Source: JBDKUD01 sp039679805 (lineage in GTDB: Bacteria > Bacillota > Syntrophomonadia > Syntrophomonadales > Syntrophomonadaceae). Taken from it: a DNA stretch of 12,817 nt. Positions 12,575-12,817 of the stretch are shown here, in pieces. Under the pieces are notes generated by a model. That model did not search any database. It saw nothing but the letters and a program-made list of their open reading frames with translations, and was not told the origin of the DNA. The stretch lies in NCBI GenBank assembly GCA_039679805.1, contig JBDKUD010000435.1, forward strand, positions 1 to 12,817, given 5' to 3'. A program made the position numbers and the translations under genes. The stretch's first letter is position 1, and each line of letters starts with the position of its first letter.

Positions 12575-12817
12575 TTATTCAGCATACAGATTGTATTCGA
12601 TCTGTCCCAGTTTAGAATTAGAAATCAGTTTAATACTCTTCTGGGTTCTATTACGAATATACTCCAGGTTTTTTTCATCTTCACTTATGTATTTAATCAA
12701 CTGGGGATGAGCTTCACAGACTAAGGTTTCGTTTTCTAAATACCCCATATTAGCCAGCTTACGCTTCACTTCGCAGGCAAGAGCAAAAAGGTTAATAATA
12801 TGCCCGCGTCCCTGGCA
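12575..12817 (-). CDS. rng: Ribonuclease E/G family protein, C-terminal end (runs off the right edge)
   Basis: The frame is open from the right edge to the TAA at 12575 and gives 80 residues beginning CQGRGHIINLFALACEVKRK. The Cys-x-Gly-x-Gly start matches the end of the CPxC...CxGxG segment that follows the catalytic DNase-I-like domain in RNase E/G proteins. The remainder is the helical C-terminal tail, here ending in GQIEYNLYAE. RNase E/G cuts single-stranded RNA in rRNA maturation and mRNA decay. The position directly upstream of rplU is the standard one in many Clostridia and supports the assignment, as only the least conserved part is visible. Confidence 0.75.
   Translation of the reverse strand, partial: CQGRGHIINLFALACEVKRKLANMGYLENETLVCEAHPQLIKYISEDEKNLEYIRNRTQKSIKLISNSKLGQIEYNLYAE

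Noticed and set aside
1..12817. CRISPR array, insertion sequence, prophage or toxin-antitoxin genes
   Set aside because: No regularly spaced direct repeats, no transposase or integrase frames, and no recognisable phage or toxin-antitoxin proteins were found on either strand.

Overview
The window looks like chromosomal DNA of a low-to-moderate-GC, endospore-forming-type Gram-positive bacterium (Bacillota, most likely class Clostridia). The evidence is purine-rich Shine-Dalgarno sites (GGAGG-like) at suitable spacing before nearly all genes, an S-layer-homology exoprotein, and a ribosomal L27 with the Firmicutes-type cleavable N-terminus encoded next to its processing protease Prp. No transposase, integrase or CRISPR array is visible.

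Layout. (1) 1-1611, minus strand: a redox-type operon of a cupin, a flavodoxin and the N-terminal part of a DUF362 protein. It is driven by a promoter with a 19-bp spacer and a central ACTTGGA/TCCAAGT dyad, the hallmark of MerR-family control; the regulator gene is not in the window. (2) 1910-3412, minus strand: a tightly coupled three-gene cassette (DUF1801/YdeI-like protein with a zinc ribbon, DUF1905, VOC/PhnB-like) of visibly higher GC than its surroundings, bracketed by two related long hairpins. (3) 3983-8074, plus strand: one very large secreted protein of 1363 residues: signal peptide, three SLH domains, a beta-rich solenoid-like segment, two Big_3-like immunoglobulin modules, six W-E-x-W repeats forming two probable beta-trefoils, and a C-terminal PI-PLC X domain with its catalytic His/Asp/Arg residues in place. 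It is the most unusual object in the window. (4) 8141-8220: a strong terminator and the isolated last 31 nt of a tmRNA (ssrA) gene without its body, one base short in a C run. A 14-bp piece of this sequence recurs as a direct repeat at 3730, so the large gene lies between two att-like copies. (5) 8274-9869, minus strand: an aldehyde dehydrogenase with a C-terminal extension. (6) 10071-11355, plus strand: a small unknown ORF whose only standard start codon lies inside its ribosome binding site, then two tandem DUF2382 (YsnF/AvaK-like) proteins, each unit closed by a hairpin. (7) 11454-12817, minus strand: the conserved rng-rplU-prp-rpmA cluster, with a structured leader and promoter ahead of rplU.

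Taken together, the right end is conserved core chromosome, while everything left of rpmA looks like accessory material: obgE, often next after rpmA in this phylum, is absent. The tmRNA remnant, the att-like repeat, the GC shift and the hairpin-bounded cassette all suggest a history of insertions. Functional links are clear only within the operons. The exoprotein would be anchored in the cell wall and present a lipase-like domain to the outside, and the redox operon is probably induced by an electrophile, aldehyde or thiol-stress signal.
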